DNA of 64,000 nt from Acidimicrobiia bacterium. Lineage in GTDB: Bacteria > Actinomycetota > Acidimicrobiia > IMCC26256 > JAGNEX01. The stretch is taken from NCBI GenBank assembly GCA_020637365.1, contig JACJWE010000003.1:124001-188000 (forward strand), in the 5' to 3' direction. Position 1 is the stretch's first letter. Every line of letters begins with the position of its first letter. Made by a program: the position numbers and the translations under genes. Shown here one piece after another: positions 43,945 to 53,884 of this stretch. Below the pieces are notes generated by a model, which was not told the DNA's origin, made no database searches, and saw only the letters and a program-made list of their open reading frames with translations.

Positions 43945-44719
43945 ATGTCGGTATCAACCGATAAACGCCTTGCGGCCGTTCATTCCGGTGCCAGCGCGCG
44001 TTCGGGGCGGCTTCCGCTCGTCGCGCAACTCGTGGAAGGTCTCGACCTCAACCATTGGGATCCCGAAGCGCCGTTGCCTCGGGGACGACACGGTCTATCA
44101 CGGTCGGTCGTCGAAGCGTCACAGCGTGGCCGCATGTTGGTCGCGACCGCGGACGCTGTCTCGGAACTGGGGTATGCAGATACCGCGGTTGCAGACATCA
44201 TCGATCGCGCAGGTGTCTCGCGAAAGACCTTCTACAGCACCTTCCGCGACAAAGACGATGCGTTCCTGACGGCATTTGCCGCGGTCGACATCATGGTTGC
44301 TCGGGTCATCTTGGACGCAGACGAGCAGCCAGACGCCGCAGGACAAATCCGCGCTGGCATCGCGAGCTACCTCCAGACCATGGTCGATGAGCCCTCCTTC
44401 GCACGACTCTTCATGATCGAGGCATTCGCTGCTGGCGACGCCGCGATCAGGCGACGTTGGGAGGTGTTTCGAAGCCTGGCGGAGCAAGTGTCCGTTCCCC
44501 TCAACGTCGCTGCTCAGGTGCGCGACGACCTATCACCACCAACTGCTGATCGAGTCCTCGCGGCCCCTCGTCGCCTTCAATGGGATCGTGCGCCAACGGC
44601 TGATCTCAGGCCCGCTCGACAGCTTCGACGACCTGATTCCGGTCGGCGAAAACCTGATCTGGGGCGCGTGTTCGCAGGTCACGATCCCGACCGGCGTCCA
44701 GATGCCCGCCGTCGCCTAA
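43945..44719 (+). pseudogene. TetR-family regulator, frameshifted near the C-terminus
   Basis: N-terminal extension of about 50 residues, then helix-turn-helix VADIIDRAGVSRKTFYSTFR and ligand domain. After VAAQVRDD the frame becomes Arg/Pro-rich. The alternative frame continues naturally with YHHQLLIESSRPLVAFNGIV to a TAA at 44717-44719. One extra base near 44530 explains this. With correction about 258 residues. Between menF and menD; it may control part of the cluster, ligand unknown. Confidence 0.8.
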
Positions 44720-44807
44720 CAGCGCCCGACGCGAGCCGATCGCTCCAGGCAGAGACCCCTTCCGACGGCGTCGGCTGGCGCAGAAGCGACCGCTGGCGGC
44801 GTCGGCG

Positions 44808-46703
44808 TCAACCCGGATGCTGGTGAGCGATGATGTCGGCCACGTGGGCGGCGGCGCGCGCACGAGCCTGCCGGGAATCTTCCTCGGTCACCGTGGCGAC
44901 GATGACGTCGATGCCTATTCGAGCGGTCGCTTCTTGGACCGCGTCGACGAGTTCAGCCCGTCGTCTGACACGCCGAGTACGGATCCCATAGCCCTCCGCT
45001 ACCTCGGCGACATTCGCGGCTGGCGGTGTTCGAAAATACCGGTCGAACAGGTCGGTCAACCGGGTTTGGGCAAGGTGAGAAAAGATGCCGCCGCCATCGT
45101 TGTCGATGACGACGATGGTCAGATTGGCAGAGCCGTCCCCCGCCCCGTCGAGACGCTCGAGCACCGGAAAGCCACCGGCGCCGTGAAGGAATGTCAGATC
45201 GCCGCAGAGCCCGATCGTTGGCTCGCCGCTGCCGACCGCATGCCCCCAAGCGGTGGAGATGAATCCGTCGATGCCGTTCGTTCCGCGCCCCGACACGACC
45301 CGAACGTGATCGCGGGCCCGTGCGAATACCTCGACATCACGAACAGGCATCGAGGCGCCGACGATGACCGAACCAGGCTCGGGCGCCGCGCCTGAAACCG
45401 TGCGCGCAATCCAAGGCTCATCGAGAGCGCCATCGTCGCTAAGGTCCGCGTCGAGTGCCCGCTGGGTCGAGCGGTCGGCGGTTGTCCACCGCTCCAACCA
45501 GTCCTGTCGCTCAACGCTGTCCGTCCGATCGCCTTCGGCGAGGAGGACGACGAGTTCGTTGAGAGCATCAGCGGGATCGGCACAGATCTGAAGACAGTCT
45601 TGACGGGTCGCGTTTTGGAACAGTGCGAGTCCGTCGATGTGTACGGTCGGCACATTCGCGTCAGCGAGCCAGCGGTTGGCCGCTTTCGAGGTCAACTCAG
45701 CGCCGATGCGGAGCACCCCATCGGGTCGCCACGTCGGGTCGTCTCCCACCGCCCGCACGATCAGGTCGTAACCCGCGACGACACCGGAATTCGTCGTTCG
45801 CACCCCACTAATAGCGTCGGCCAGGATCGGCCAGCCCAGCGACACGGCAAGGGTTTGAAGCTCCGCACAGCAATGCTGGGCACCCCAACCCGCAACGATC
45901 ACGCCGCGTTGACGCTGGGACAATCCCCGAGCGATCTCCTCCATGATCCCTGTGGGGGCGCGCCTGCCCCAAACGGTCCGAACCGCGGGACGATCTCCGA
46001 GCGACGCTGCCCAGTGGGCACCGGCCACCAGCCCGGCCGCTGATGGCACGAACGGCTCGCGAAACCCGATGTTGCAATGCACGACCTGGCCGCCATCTCT
46101 GACCGATTCGGCCCACATGCGATCGGCGTGGGTGAGCCAATACCTGGTGGCGACCCTCGGTGATGCTGCGTGCCACACATCGGCGTCCATGGTGGAGACA
46201 AACGACGCTGCTCCACCAAAAAGGTCACGCTGATCGATGGTCTGAGGCGCGCCGACATCGTGTAGTTCGCTGGGACGGTCAGCGGTACAGAACAGCAACG
46301 GCACACGAGCCATACGCGCCTCCCAAGCGGCGGGGAGATAATGCGCTCCGGCGCTACCTGAGGTACAGACCACGGCCACCGGGGTGGATGACTCGCGGGC
46401 TAGACCCAAGGCAAAAAAGCCAGCCGAACGCTCGTCCAGAACAACATGCACCTCGATGCCTTCGCACGCCGCGGCGCCCAGCGTCAACGGTGTTGAGCGG
46501 GACCCGGGTGACACGACGACGTGGCGGAGACCGCAGCGGACCCATTCAGCCCACAGGACCGCTGCGAGGCTCGTCGACGCATCGAGGTTGGTCGGTGGCT
46601 CCAACTTGGGCAGGTGCTCTTCCAACGGTGACCTTCGCTCGCGTTCAAGGCTGCCAAACCATTCCATGATCGCCGCCAGCCGAGTGCCAACTTCAAACAC
46701 CAT
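44808..46703 (-). CDS. menD: 2-succinyl-5-enolpyruvyl-6-hydroxy-3-cyclohexene-1-carboxylate synthase
   Basis: 631 residues if it begins at ATG 46703; relatives start nearer the LAAVLWAEW segment, so ATG 46667 or a TTG further in is quite possible. ThDP enzyme joining 2-oxoglutarate and isochorismate. HVVVSPGSRSTPLTL with the catalytic Glu region following in VVLDERSAGFFALG, CTSGSAGAHYLPA, then the ThDP site CGDLTFLHGAGGF and VIDNDGGGIFSHLAQ. The start is 24 bases from that of the divergent menH. Confidence 0.95.
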   Translation of the reverse strand: MVFEVGTRLAAIMEWFGSLERERRSPLEEHLPKLEPPTNLDASTSLAAVLWAEWVRCGLRHVVVSPGSRSTPLTLGAAACEGIEVHVVLDERSAGFFALGLARESSTPVAVVCTSGSAGAHYLPAAWEARMARVPLLFCTADRPSELHDVGAPQTIDQRDLFGGAASFVSTMDADVWHAASPRVATRYWLTHADRMWAESVRDGGQVVHCNIGFREPFVPSAAGLVAGAHWAASLGDRPAVRTVWGRRAPTGIMEEIARGLSQRQRGVIVAGWGAQHCCAELQTLAVSLGWPILADAISGVRTTNSGVVAGYDLIVRAVGDDPTWRPDGVLRIGAELTSKAANRWLADANVPTVHIDGLALFQNATRQDCLQICADPADALNELVVLLAEGDRTDSVERQDWLERWTTADRSTQRALDADLSDDGALDEPWIARTVSGAAPEPGSVIVGASMPVRDVEVFARARDHVRVVSGRGTNGIDGFISTAWGHAVGSGEPTIGLCGDLTFLHGAGGFPVLERLDGAGDGSANLTIVVIDNDGGGIFSHLAQTRLTDLFDRYFRTPPAANVAEVAEGYGIRTRRVRRRAELVDAVQEATARIGIDVIVATVTEEDSRQARARAAAHVADIIAHQHPG

Positions 46704-46727
46704 CGATCACGGCGCCGGACAGGCGTT

Positions 46728-47606
46728 ATGTTCATCGCCGTGGAACTGGCGATACACGACCTCTCGCAGCAGGCGGCCGACTCAAAGCACCGAGACGTTC
46801 GGCTCGTGCTGCTGCACGGATTCACCTTGACCTCGGACATGTGGAAACCGGTCGTCGACCATCTGATGAAGCGCTGCGCCTCTCGTGGCCTCGCTCCATG
46901 GCACTCGATCACCGGTATCGACCTCGCCGGACATGGCCAGTCGCCGCCGCTCCAACATCCCGTCGACTTTGCGAGCTGCGCGGCCGGGGTTGCTACCGCC
47001 ATCGATCGCTCCCGGCACCGCGTCAGCGACGGTGCCCATACCCCGATGCAGCGAGGCACGGATCGCCCTGTGGTCGTCGTTGGCTACTCGATGGGAGGTC
47101 GGCTGGCATGGTCGAGCGCCGAGCGGTGGTGCCGGCCGGGTGATCGACTGTTGCTGATCGGCGCCCACCCCGGCGACCTTTCAGCAGAGCAACGTCGCGA
47201 ACGAAAGGCGGCCGACAACGTTCTCGCCGAGCGACTCGACCGCATCGAACTCGCGGAGTGGATGCGCTGGTGGGTGCGGCGACCCATCTTTGATGGCCTC
47301 ACTCGGTTCAACGATCAGATGGGTGCGCGACTCGGTCAAGATGGCCGCTCGCTCGCGAATGCCCTGCGAAGCGCCACCGTCGCTGATGAACCAAACGCCT
47401 TGGAGCAACCCGGGGTCGGCCAAGTTCCGACCAGCTATCTCGCTGGGCTGGCCGATACCACGTACCGCCGAATCGCCAGCGCCCTTGCGGCGAGGGGTCA
47501 CGCCCGCTCGACGATTCTCCCCGGCTCACATGCACTTCCGCTGATCGACCCGGAAGGCACCGCCCGCTGGATCTGGTCGACGCTCTCGCGAACTCCCCCA
47601 CGCTGA
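46728..47606 (+). CDS. menH: Alpha/beta hydrolase, probable SHCHC synthase
   Basis: 292 residues. Seen: LLHGFTLTSDMW (oxyanion hole), VVGYSMGGRLAW (nucleophile Ser), and ILPGSHALPL (His). MenH removes pyruvate from the MenD product. The family is hard to tell from other small hydrolases, but position between menD and menC supports the call. A loop of about 20 residues with HRVSDGAHTPMQ is inserted before the nucleophile strand. Confidence 0.82.
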   Translation: MFIAVELAIHDLSQQAADSKHRDVRLVLLHGFTLTSDMWKPVVDHLMKRCASRGLAPWHSITGIDLAGHGQSPPLQHPVDFASCAAGVATAIDRSRHRVSDGAHTPMQRGTDRPVVVVGYSMGGRLAWSSAERWCRPGDRLLLIGAHPGDLSAEQRRERKAADNVLAERLDRIELAEWMRWWVRRPIFDGLTRFNDQMGARLGQDGRSLANALRSATVADEPNALEQPGVGQVPTSYLAGLADTTYRRIASALAARGHARSTILPGSHALPLIDPEGTARWIWSTLSRTPPR

Positions 47607-47729
47607 TCCGTCCGTCTGGACACGTTCGCCTCGTCGGCTGACGACCGGTGGCGACCCTCCGTCGTGGAACTGCGACGCACATCGATTGAGCTATTCGGCA
47701 CGGTCATCATGTGAGCGTCGCGCGGCGCG

Positions 47730-48698
47730 TCATGCGCGGCGCGGGAGCACGCCCAGGTGACGCAGTTGGGTCGGGTCGGTCGAAGCTCGGTCGAGTACAG
47801 ACGGGTCTGGGGTTATGGCGCGAGGCTCGATCGATGCGGACCACGGAAGCAGGCGGTCGGATGTGACGTCTTCCTGCAAGAACCCCGCTGTGTTGAGGCC
47901 GCATGGGCCCCAGAGGTTGGCAAGAGCGCACGCGACCGCCACATCCATGCTCAGTCCGACCGAACTCCCCAGGACCGACGTGACGACGACGGGGAGCCCG
48001 ACCATCTCAACGATCTGGCGGACCGTGTCGAAGTCGCCGAGCAGCGCTGGTTTGATCACGAGGACGTCGGCCGCACGCTCCTGACGAAGCCGACGCGCCG
48101 TTGCAACGTCAGGTACCAGCTGGTCGGCGGCAAGCCGGACACCGTCCCGGGTGTGGCGAGTCCGCAGGTCCAACAGGTCGGCCATCGACGCGACAGGGTC
48201 TTCGACGTAGTCGAGGTCAAAGTGCTGTAGCCGGCGCAGCATGTGCCCCGCTTCGCTCGGTGTCCACGCTCCATTGGCGTCGACGCGGATTGCGACTCGG
48301 GGACCGAGCGCCGAACGCATCGCTGCGACACGATCGACCGTATCGGCGTCGCCACCTTTGACCTTGACCGCCGGATACTCGTGCAGCCGATGGCGTTCGA
48401 CATAGGACTCGACGATCGGCGGCGCGATCGCCGGTACGGTCGCGTTGACGGGAACCGATTGCCGTACCGGGAGTGGCCAGGGACCGTGAGCTGCGCTGAT
48501 AGCAGTACGCAGTGCCCTGTAACGCTCCCGGACCGCCGCGGAGGATCGGTCATCAGCCCCGACGAGGGGTGCCGCTTCGCCCCATCCGAACGGCCCTTGA
48601 GTCAGGGCGATCGTACGACTCGTCACGATACCGATCTGATCGGTCAGGTCGAGCCGCACCACATACCAGCGAAGATCCTCGGGGTTTGGCAACGTCAC
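47730..48698 (-). CDS. menC: o-Succinylbenzoate synthase
   Basis: 322 residues from GTG 48698, whose GTGA overlaps the menA stop. Enolase-superfamily dehydratase making o-succinylbenzoate from SHCHC. Catalytic Lys pair in AVKVKGG, metal ligands in RVDANGAW and VEDPVAS and LAADQLV, and the second Lys in VIKPALLGD. All residues present. Confidence 0.93.
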   Translation of the reverse strand: MTLPNPEDLRWYVVRLDLTDQIGIVTSRTIALTQGPFGWGEAAPLVGADDRSSAAVRERYRALRTAISAAHGPWPLPVRQSVPVNATVPAIAPPIVESYVERHRLHEYPAVKVKGGDADTVDRVAAMRSALGPRVAIRVDANGAWTPSEAGHMLRRLQHFDLDYVEDPVASMADLLDLRTRHTRDGVRLAADQLVPDVATARRLRQERAADVLVIKPALLGDFDTVRQIVEMVGLPVVVTSVLGSSVGLSMDVAVACALANLWGPCGLNTAGFLQEDVTSDRLLPWSASIEPRAITPDPSVLDRASTDPTQLRHLGVLPRRA

Positions 48699-49674
48699 AG
48701 CAGCAGCGCTACCGAACTGACGACGGCGACGGCCATCTGCATCATGCCGGTCTTGACGAGGGCAGGGATGAGTGCGGGACCCGTCGCTCCGGCGAGGACC
48801 GAACGCAGAATCGGCGACGCCAACGCAAACAACACCGCCAGGCCGATGACGCCGACGGCGCTGGGCCAAACCAGCGATATCGCAGCGACAAAGGCGACCA
48901 CGTAACAGGCGACGAACAACATCCGGGCCGGTCCTTCACCGATCCGAACGACCAATGTCTTCTTGCCAGCGACCGTGTCACCAGCGACGTCGCGAATGTT
49001 GTTGGCCAACATGATCGCCACGGCCAGAAAGCCCACAGCGCACGACGCCAACAGGGCGTCTCCATCGATCCGCAGACTCTGCAGGTAGAACGACCCTGCT
49101 GTTGCCACGAAGCCGAAAAGATCAGCACCATCAACTCGCCGAACCCCGAATAGCCATAGGGCTTGGGGCCTCCTGTGTACAGCGCCCCGGCAGCCAAGGC
49201 CGCTGCACCGATGACGAGTAGGCGCCAATCGACCAATACAGACAGCGCCGCGCCCACCACCGCTGCGGCACCAAAGCTGAGGATTGCGGCTCGTTTGACC
49301 GCCGACGGCGGCACCAGACCAGAGGCCGTCAAACGCAACGGACCCACCCGGTCGTCGTCGGTGCCACGGACGCCATCGGCATAGTCATTTGCATAGTTGG
49401 TCCCGATCTGAAGCCCGAGTGCGACGAGTAGCGCGCCGAGCGCGATCAACAGGTGGAGCGGCGTCACCGCTGTCTGCCAGAACTCACGAGCCAGCCCGAA
49501 GGGGCCAGTACCTGAGGCATCCTCGGTGTCGGTCACCCAGCCGAGCGACCGATGTGCCCACGCCGCTGATGTGCCCAGTAGCACCGGCGAGATAGCGGCG
49601 CTCAGTGTGCGCGGTCGCGCTCCTTCCCACCAGATCTTCCAGTGCGGCCAGGTTGTTGGGTCGGACGGGGTCAT
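48695..49674 (-). pseudogene. menA: 1,4-Dihydroxy-2-naphthoate prenyltransferase, single-base frameshift
   Basis: Attaches the polyprenyl chain in the membrane. ATG 49674 (GAGAGGA upstream) gives MTPSDPTTWPHWKIWWEGAR. The Asp-rich motif NYANDYADGVRGTDDDR is present. Frame 1 runs to GELMVLIF; the continuation GFVATAGSFYLQ, then LANNIRDVAGDTVAGKKTL (second Asp motif) is in the next frame. A run of four A's at 49116-49119 should be five. Corrected length 326 residues. Confidence 0.9.
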
Positions 49675-49726
49675 GAGGTCCTCTCTAACCTGCCAGGGCG
49701 CGATGACCTGGCTACCGTAGCCAGAT

Positions 49727-50989
49727 ATGGGCCCGACCGACCATCTCTCCCCTTCAGGCAGCGTTTCAACCTCAAGTCTGGACAGGAGCCATCTGAACGA
49801 ACCCGCAGATCTGCCGCCCGGTACCGGCCGACTTGCGGTTCTCTTCACCCACGACGGCGCCAGCAACGTCACGCTGGCCCGCGAGATCGTCCACCGTTGG
49901 CGACTTGGCGATGCGGTCTGCGTACTCGACGGACGGACGCCGACGGGACGCTTGAAGCCGCTCCTCACCCGCCTGGGGCCACACGAGATCTTCAGCCAAG
50001 GTTTCTGGAGACAGCGCACCCAGGCGCGCACCTATCCGTCACGTGTGGTCGCGGTCGTCGTTACCTCGGGCACCACGGGCGACCCCAAGGCGGTGGTTCT
50101 GAGCCGCGCGTCACTGCGCGCTGCGGTGACGTTGACGATGGCGGTGACCGGTCGAGCCAACTGGTATTGCTGCTTGCCGCTCCATCACGTCGCGGGCCTG
50201 TCGATCGTCGCTCGAACGTGGCTGTGCGGCACCGACCTCAAGATCGACGATGCCTTCGACGCGCGCCGCTGCCTGTCCGGTGGCGATAATCGATGGGTTT
50301 CGCTCGTCGCGACCCAAGCGACCCGGGTCCTTGCCGAGGGATCCATCTCGGGTTGGAACGGGCTGTTGTTGGGAGCATCGGCGATCCCTCATGAGCTCTT
50401 CCAAGCCGCGTCAGCCCAGACCCGAACCCACGCGACCTACGGAATGACCGAGACCTGGGGCGGGGTCATCTATGACGGCTACCCGCTCCCCGACGTCGCG
50501 ATGCGGCTCGGTGACGGCCGCGACGAGTCTCGGATCGAGATCCGCACGCCGACATTGATGGACGGCTACCTCGAGGATCCCGACCGCACCACCGCCGCGA
50601 TCAGGGACGGATGGTTTCTCACCGACGACATTGGACGTATCACAAACGCTCGCCTGGAGGTCCTGGGGCGCAACGATGATGTGATCGTCACGGGCGGTGT
50701 CAACGTTTCACCAGACAAGGTTGAACAGGCCCTCGCTCGGATCGACGAGATCACCGACGTCGGCGTCATCGGTATACCCGACGAGCTGTGGGGCCAGCGC
50801 GTGGTCGCCTACATCCCGGCCGACCAGATGTCGCTCGGTATCGAGGAGCTTCGCGCCCGTTTGTCGCCGCATCTCCTACCGGCCGAACTTCCCCGCGAAC
50901 TTCGGGCATGGCCGGGACCACTACCCCGAACGCCGGGCGGAAAACTCAGGCGGGCGGTGCTGCGGGCGGACTCACAAGCCGTCCGATGA
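49727..50989 (+). CDS. menE: o-Succinylbenzoate-CoA ligase
   Basis: 420 residues, compact for the ANL adenylate-forming family. Activates OSB to its CoA thioester. VTSGTTGDPKAVVLS (P-loop), CCLPLHHVAGLS, ATYGMTETWGG, GWFLTDDIG, GRNDDVIVTGGVNVSP and the C-terminal catalytic Lys in TPGGKLRRAV are all there. The N-terminal domain is shorter than usual, as in other actinobacterial MenE. Confidence 0.93.
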   Translation: MGPTDHLSPSGSVSTSSLDRSHLNEPADLPPGTGRLAVLFTHDGASNVTLAREIVHRWRLGDAVCVLDGRTPTGRLKPLLTRLGPHEIFSQGFWRQRTQARTYPSRVVAVVVTSGTTGDPKAVVLSRASLRAAVTLTMAVTGRANWYCCLPLHHVAGLSIVARTWLCGTDLKIDDAFDARRCLSGGDNRWVSLVATQATRVLAEGSISGWNGLLLGASAIPHELFQAASAQTRTHATYGMTETWGGVIYDGYPLPDVAMRLGDGRDESRIEIRTPTLMDGYLEDPDRTTAAIRDGWFLTDDIGRITNARLEVLGRNDDVIVTGGVNVSPDKVEQALARIDEITDVGVIGIPDELWGQRVVAYIPADQMSLGIEELRARLSPHLLPAELPRELRAWPGPLPRTPGGKLRRAVLRADSQAVR

Positions 50990-51115
50990 AGTGGACTGGC
51001 TCGGGTCCGTGGAGCGATCGACCAGCGCTCTGGAACGCCGATCCACACTCCGACGCCTACCACCAGACACCGAAGCGCTTTGCGATCAGAGGCCGTTCGG
51101 TTCACAATTCACCAC

Positions 51116-51805
51116 ATGACAGAGCCCGACCGGCAGCTGACAGAACAGGGAGAGGCACGTAAACGTGTACTCATGACCCACGCGGAGCGCTTGTTCAACG
51201 AGCGCGGCTACGAAGCCACCCGCATCATCGACATCGTCGAAGCAGCCGGCGTTGCAAAAGGCCTGTTCTATTGGTATTTCCCCAACAAAGAGGCGCTATT
51301 TCGAGAGCTGACCGAATCGAAACGGCGTGAGCTACAGCTCCGTCAAATGGAGGCGATCGTCGATTATGGCGATCCACTCGAGCGGCTCTATTCCGGGGTC
51401 CTTGCCACGATCCAGTTTCTGCAGTTGCATCCTCGGCTCACGACAGTGCTCGAAATGGAACCCGTCGGCAACGATGTCTTTCGAGCGACGCGGTTCGAGA
51501 CAGCTCGGATCCATCACCGTGATACCGCGAGCTTGCTCGCCGCTGGCCAGGCCACCGGCAGTGTCCGGAGTGACGACACACCCGACGCCCTGGCCGCAGC
51601 CGTCCTCGGTATCGTGTCGGCGCTTTTGGAGGCCCAACGTACCGGCGTCGGCCCCTCCACCGATCTGGCCACCGCCCGCGCGGCAGGGCGCACCGTGCTG
51701 TACTGCGTGGCCGCGGATCGTTCTGAAATCGCCGACATAATCCAACGGGTCGACCCGGTCGACACCCGACGAATGGACGCTGGACAGGGCGCCGCTGTTG
51801 GGTAA
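51116..51805 (+). CDS. TetR-family transcriptional regulator
   Basis: 229 residues. Clear N-terminal helix-turn-helix: HAERLFNERGYEATRIIDIV, then AAGVAKGLFYWYFPNKEALF. The C-terminal ligand domain has no recognised specificity. It sits after menE and before the SCP2 protein; it might control that lipid-binding protein. Confidence 0.9.
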   Translation: MTEPDRQLTEQGEARKRVLMTHAERLFNERGYEATRIIDIVEAAGVAKGLFYWYFPNKEALFRELTESKRRELQLRQMEAIVDYGDPLERLYSGVLATIQFLQLHPRLTTVLEMEPVGNDVFRATRFETARIHHRDTASLLAAGQATGSVRSDDTPDALAAAVLGIVSALLEAQRTGVGPSTDLATARAAGRTVLYCVAADRSEIADIIQRVDPVDTRRMDAGQGAAVG

Positions 51806-51946
51806 TACTGACCCGGCGGTCAAGCCCAGCCGGTCGTGCGAGTCAGATGCCGGCCGCTCCCCTGAAGCGTCCGGGCAACGCCGCAACATGCGAGTCAGCA
51901 ATCACCGTCCCAACCCAGGGACTCACAAATCCTCATGGAGGGCCCA

Positions 51947-52351
51947 GTGGCCAAGTACGCATTTCTTTCCGATGACTGGTTCACCGCAGTTCACGACACC
52001 CTCGGCGAGCACGGCGACATCCCAGCCTCGCCCGTTGGCGACATGACGGCCAACCTCGTCGTCAGTGGCGCTCCTGACGGCACGGTCGAGCTGCACATCG
52101 GCAGCTCAGGTGGCACCCCTCACTTCGACAAGGGCCACGCCGACAACGCAGACCTGACCTTGACGACCGACTACGACACAGCCAAGGCCGTGTTCATCTC
52201 GGGCGACGCCGCTGCCGGAATGCAGGCGTTCATGCAGGGCAAGATCAAGGTTCAAGGCGACATGACCAAGCTGATGGCCATGCAGGCTTCGGGTGGCGGT
52301 CCAGCCGGTGACCCCGAGCTTCAAAAGAAGCTGCAAGAGATCACCGAGTAG
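51947..52351 (+). CDS. SCP2 sterol-binding-domain protein
   Basis: 134 residues from GTG 51947, with GGAGG five bases before; ATG 51935 is an alternative. Small SCP2-type hydrophobic-pocket fold: WFTAVHDTLGEH, GTVELHIGSSGG, ADLTLTTDYDTAKAVFISG and AFMQGKIKVQGDMTKLM, the last being the typical SCP2 C-terminal signature. Such proteins bind lipids or acyl-CoA; partner unknown. Convergent with the MFS gene. Confidence 0.88.
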   Translation: MAKYAFLSDDWFTAVHDTLGEHGDIPASPVGDMTANLVVSGAPDGTVELHIGSSGGTPHFDKGHADNADLTLTTDYDTAKAVFISGDAAAGMQAFMQGKIKVQGDMTKLMAMQASGGGPAGDPELQKKLQEITE

Positions 52352-52358
52352 TCGCCTC

Positions 52359-52378
52359 GGCGGACGATCTGGTCCGCC
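52359..52378. terminator. Hairpin between convergent SCP2 and MFS genes
   Basis: GGCGGAC and GTCCGCC (52359-52365 and 52372-52378) pair with a six-base loop, eight bases past the SCP2 stop. No T-run, so an uncertain bidirectional terminator. Confidence 0.4.
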
Positions 52379-52429
52379 ACCCTGAGGAACCAATCGCTGG
52401 TCTCCCTGCGATGAGGGGCCTCAATAGAT

Positions 52430-53884
52430 TCACTGTGGCGTGGAGTCCTTGGGGCTCTGCGCCACAGTCGCGACTCGGGGGCGTTTCCCCAAGCCTTTGG
52501 GCAACCAGAACGCTGCGACGACCCCGATCGCGCAGAGCCATCCGCCCACCTGAAACGCCCACGAGTAGTCGCCCGGTGTCGGATCCGCGTGATGCGCGTG
52601 CATGGTGACAAGGGCCGTCAGCACGGCGATTCCGACAGACTGTCCGAAGGCCACAACCGTCGAGAGCATCCCCGACGCTGCGCCGTAATCGCCAGCATCG
52701 GTCTCGTTGGCGACCGTGCTGGCCGCCGCGGGCGAGATCATGCCCAGCCCAAAACCGGCGATGATCAGCCCCAGCAGCAACTGCCAATATGCGAATCCAG
52801 GTTCGATGACGGCCAACGCGAACATCGACACGGTGATGCAGACCATCCCGGTGACACCGATCAGCCGTTCACCGTAGCGTGCGATCAGGCCACCAGCGAT
52901 CGGCCCCATGATGCCGAGCGACGCGGCGCGGGGCGATACGGCCAGGCTCACCTCCGCGGGACTATATGCATAGACGTCGGCGAGCATTTCAGACACCAGA
53001 TAAAAGGCTCCCATGTAGCAAAACATCGCCCAGAAGTTGGCGACCGACGCCCCTAAGAAGGGCCGCCTCTTGAGGTACCCGAGTGGCAGCAACGGTTCGG
53101 AGCTGGCGCCGTCGAGCCTCGCGAAGAGCGCTAACACGATGGGCGCACCGATGATGGCGGCTGATACGGGGACAGAACTCCAACCCCAGACCTCCCCCTG
53201 GGAAATCGCAAACAGCAGCGCGCTCAGCCCGGTGACGAGCAGTCCGGCGCGGAGCCACCCGAGACTCGCGTCCCGTTTGCGCGGGGTCTCGGTGAGCATG
53301 GCAGCGCCCAACATCAGCGCTCCGAGCGAGAAGGGAAACTGACCCCAAAACAACCAACGCCAGCTCAGAACATCGACGACAAAACCGCCGAGAATGACGC
53401 CGAGCAGGGGCGAAAACGCCGTCGTCGCCGACCACCAACCCAATGCTCGGGAGCGTTCCTTTTCGGGAAAGGCGATGACGATCAACGCCATCGCTGAGGG
53501 CATGACCGCGCTTGAGCCGATCGCAGCGATGCAACGCAAGGCGATGAGCACGCCGACGTTTGGCGCAAACCCGCACGCCAAGGACGCAAATGCCGTAACC
53601 GCGAAGCCGCCCAGCCAGGTACGCCGATGTCCCCAGATATCGGATGCCCGGCCGAACGCCGGGACAAAGACCGCTCGCAACAAGAACGGGGCGGTGACCA
53701 CCCACGACACCGTCGAGCGGGTCGTCTGGAACTCATCTCGAATAAATGGAGCCGCCGCTGTCAGCGCTGTGATCGTCAGCCCTGTGGCGAACAATCCGGA
53801 GCAGACGACGAGCAAGATCCGCCATCGCTGCGGATTTGGCTCATCTGCGTGGCGGTCTGACCGTTCAGCGTCGGTGCCGGTCAC
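52430..53884 (-). CDS. MFS exporter, DHA2-like
   Basis: 484 residues with about 14 hydrophobic segments. Motif A appears as GRASDIWGHRRTWLGG and motif C-like glycine-rich helix as GVILGGFVVDVLSWRW. Probably a proton-driven drug or metabolite exporter in the cytoplasmic membrane. The start overlaps the SDR stop by four bases. The substrate cannot be read from sequence. Confidence 0.9.
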   Translation of the reverse strand: MTGTDAERSDRHADEPNPQRWRILLVVCSGLFATGLTITALTAAAPFIRDEFQTTRSTVSWVVTAPFLLRAVFVPAFGRASDIWGHRRTWLGGFAVTAFASLACGFAPNVGVLIALRCIAAIGSSAVMPSAMALIVIAFPEKERSRALGWWSATTAFSPLLGVILGGFVVDVLSWRWLFWGQFPFSLGALMLGAAMLTETPRKRDASLGWLRAGLLVTGLSALLFAISQGEVWGWSSVPVSAAIIGAPIVLALFARLDGASSEPLLPLGYLKRRPFLGASVANFWAMFCYMGAFYLVSEMLADVYAYSPAEVSLAVSPRAASLGIMGPIAGGLIARYGERLIGVTGMVCITVSMFALAVIEPGFAYWQLLLGLIIAGFGLGMISPAAASTVANETDAGDYGAASGMLSTVVAFGQSVGIAVLTALVTMHAHHADPTPGDYSWAFQVGGWLCAIGVVAAFWLPKGLGKRPRVATVAQSPKDSTPQ

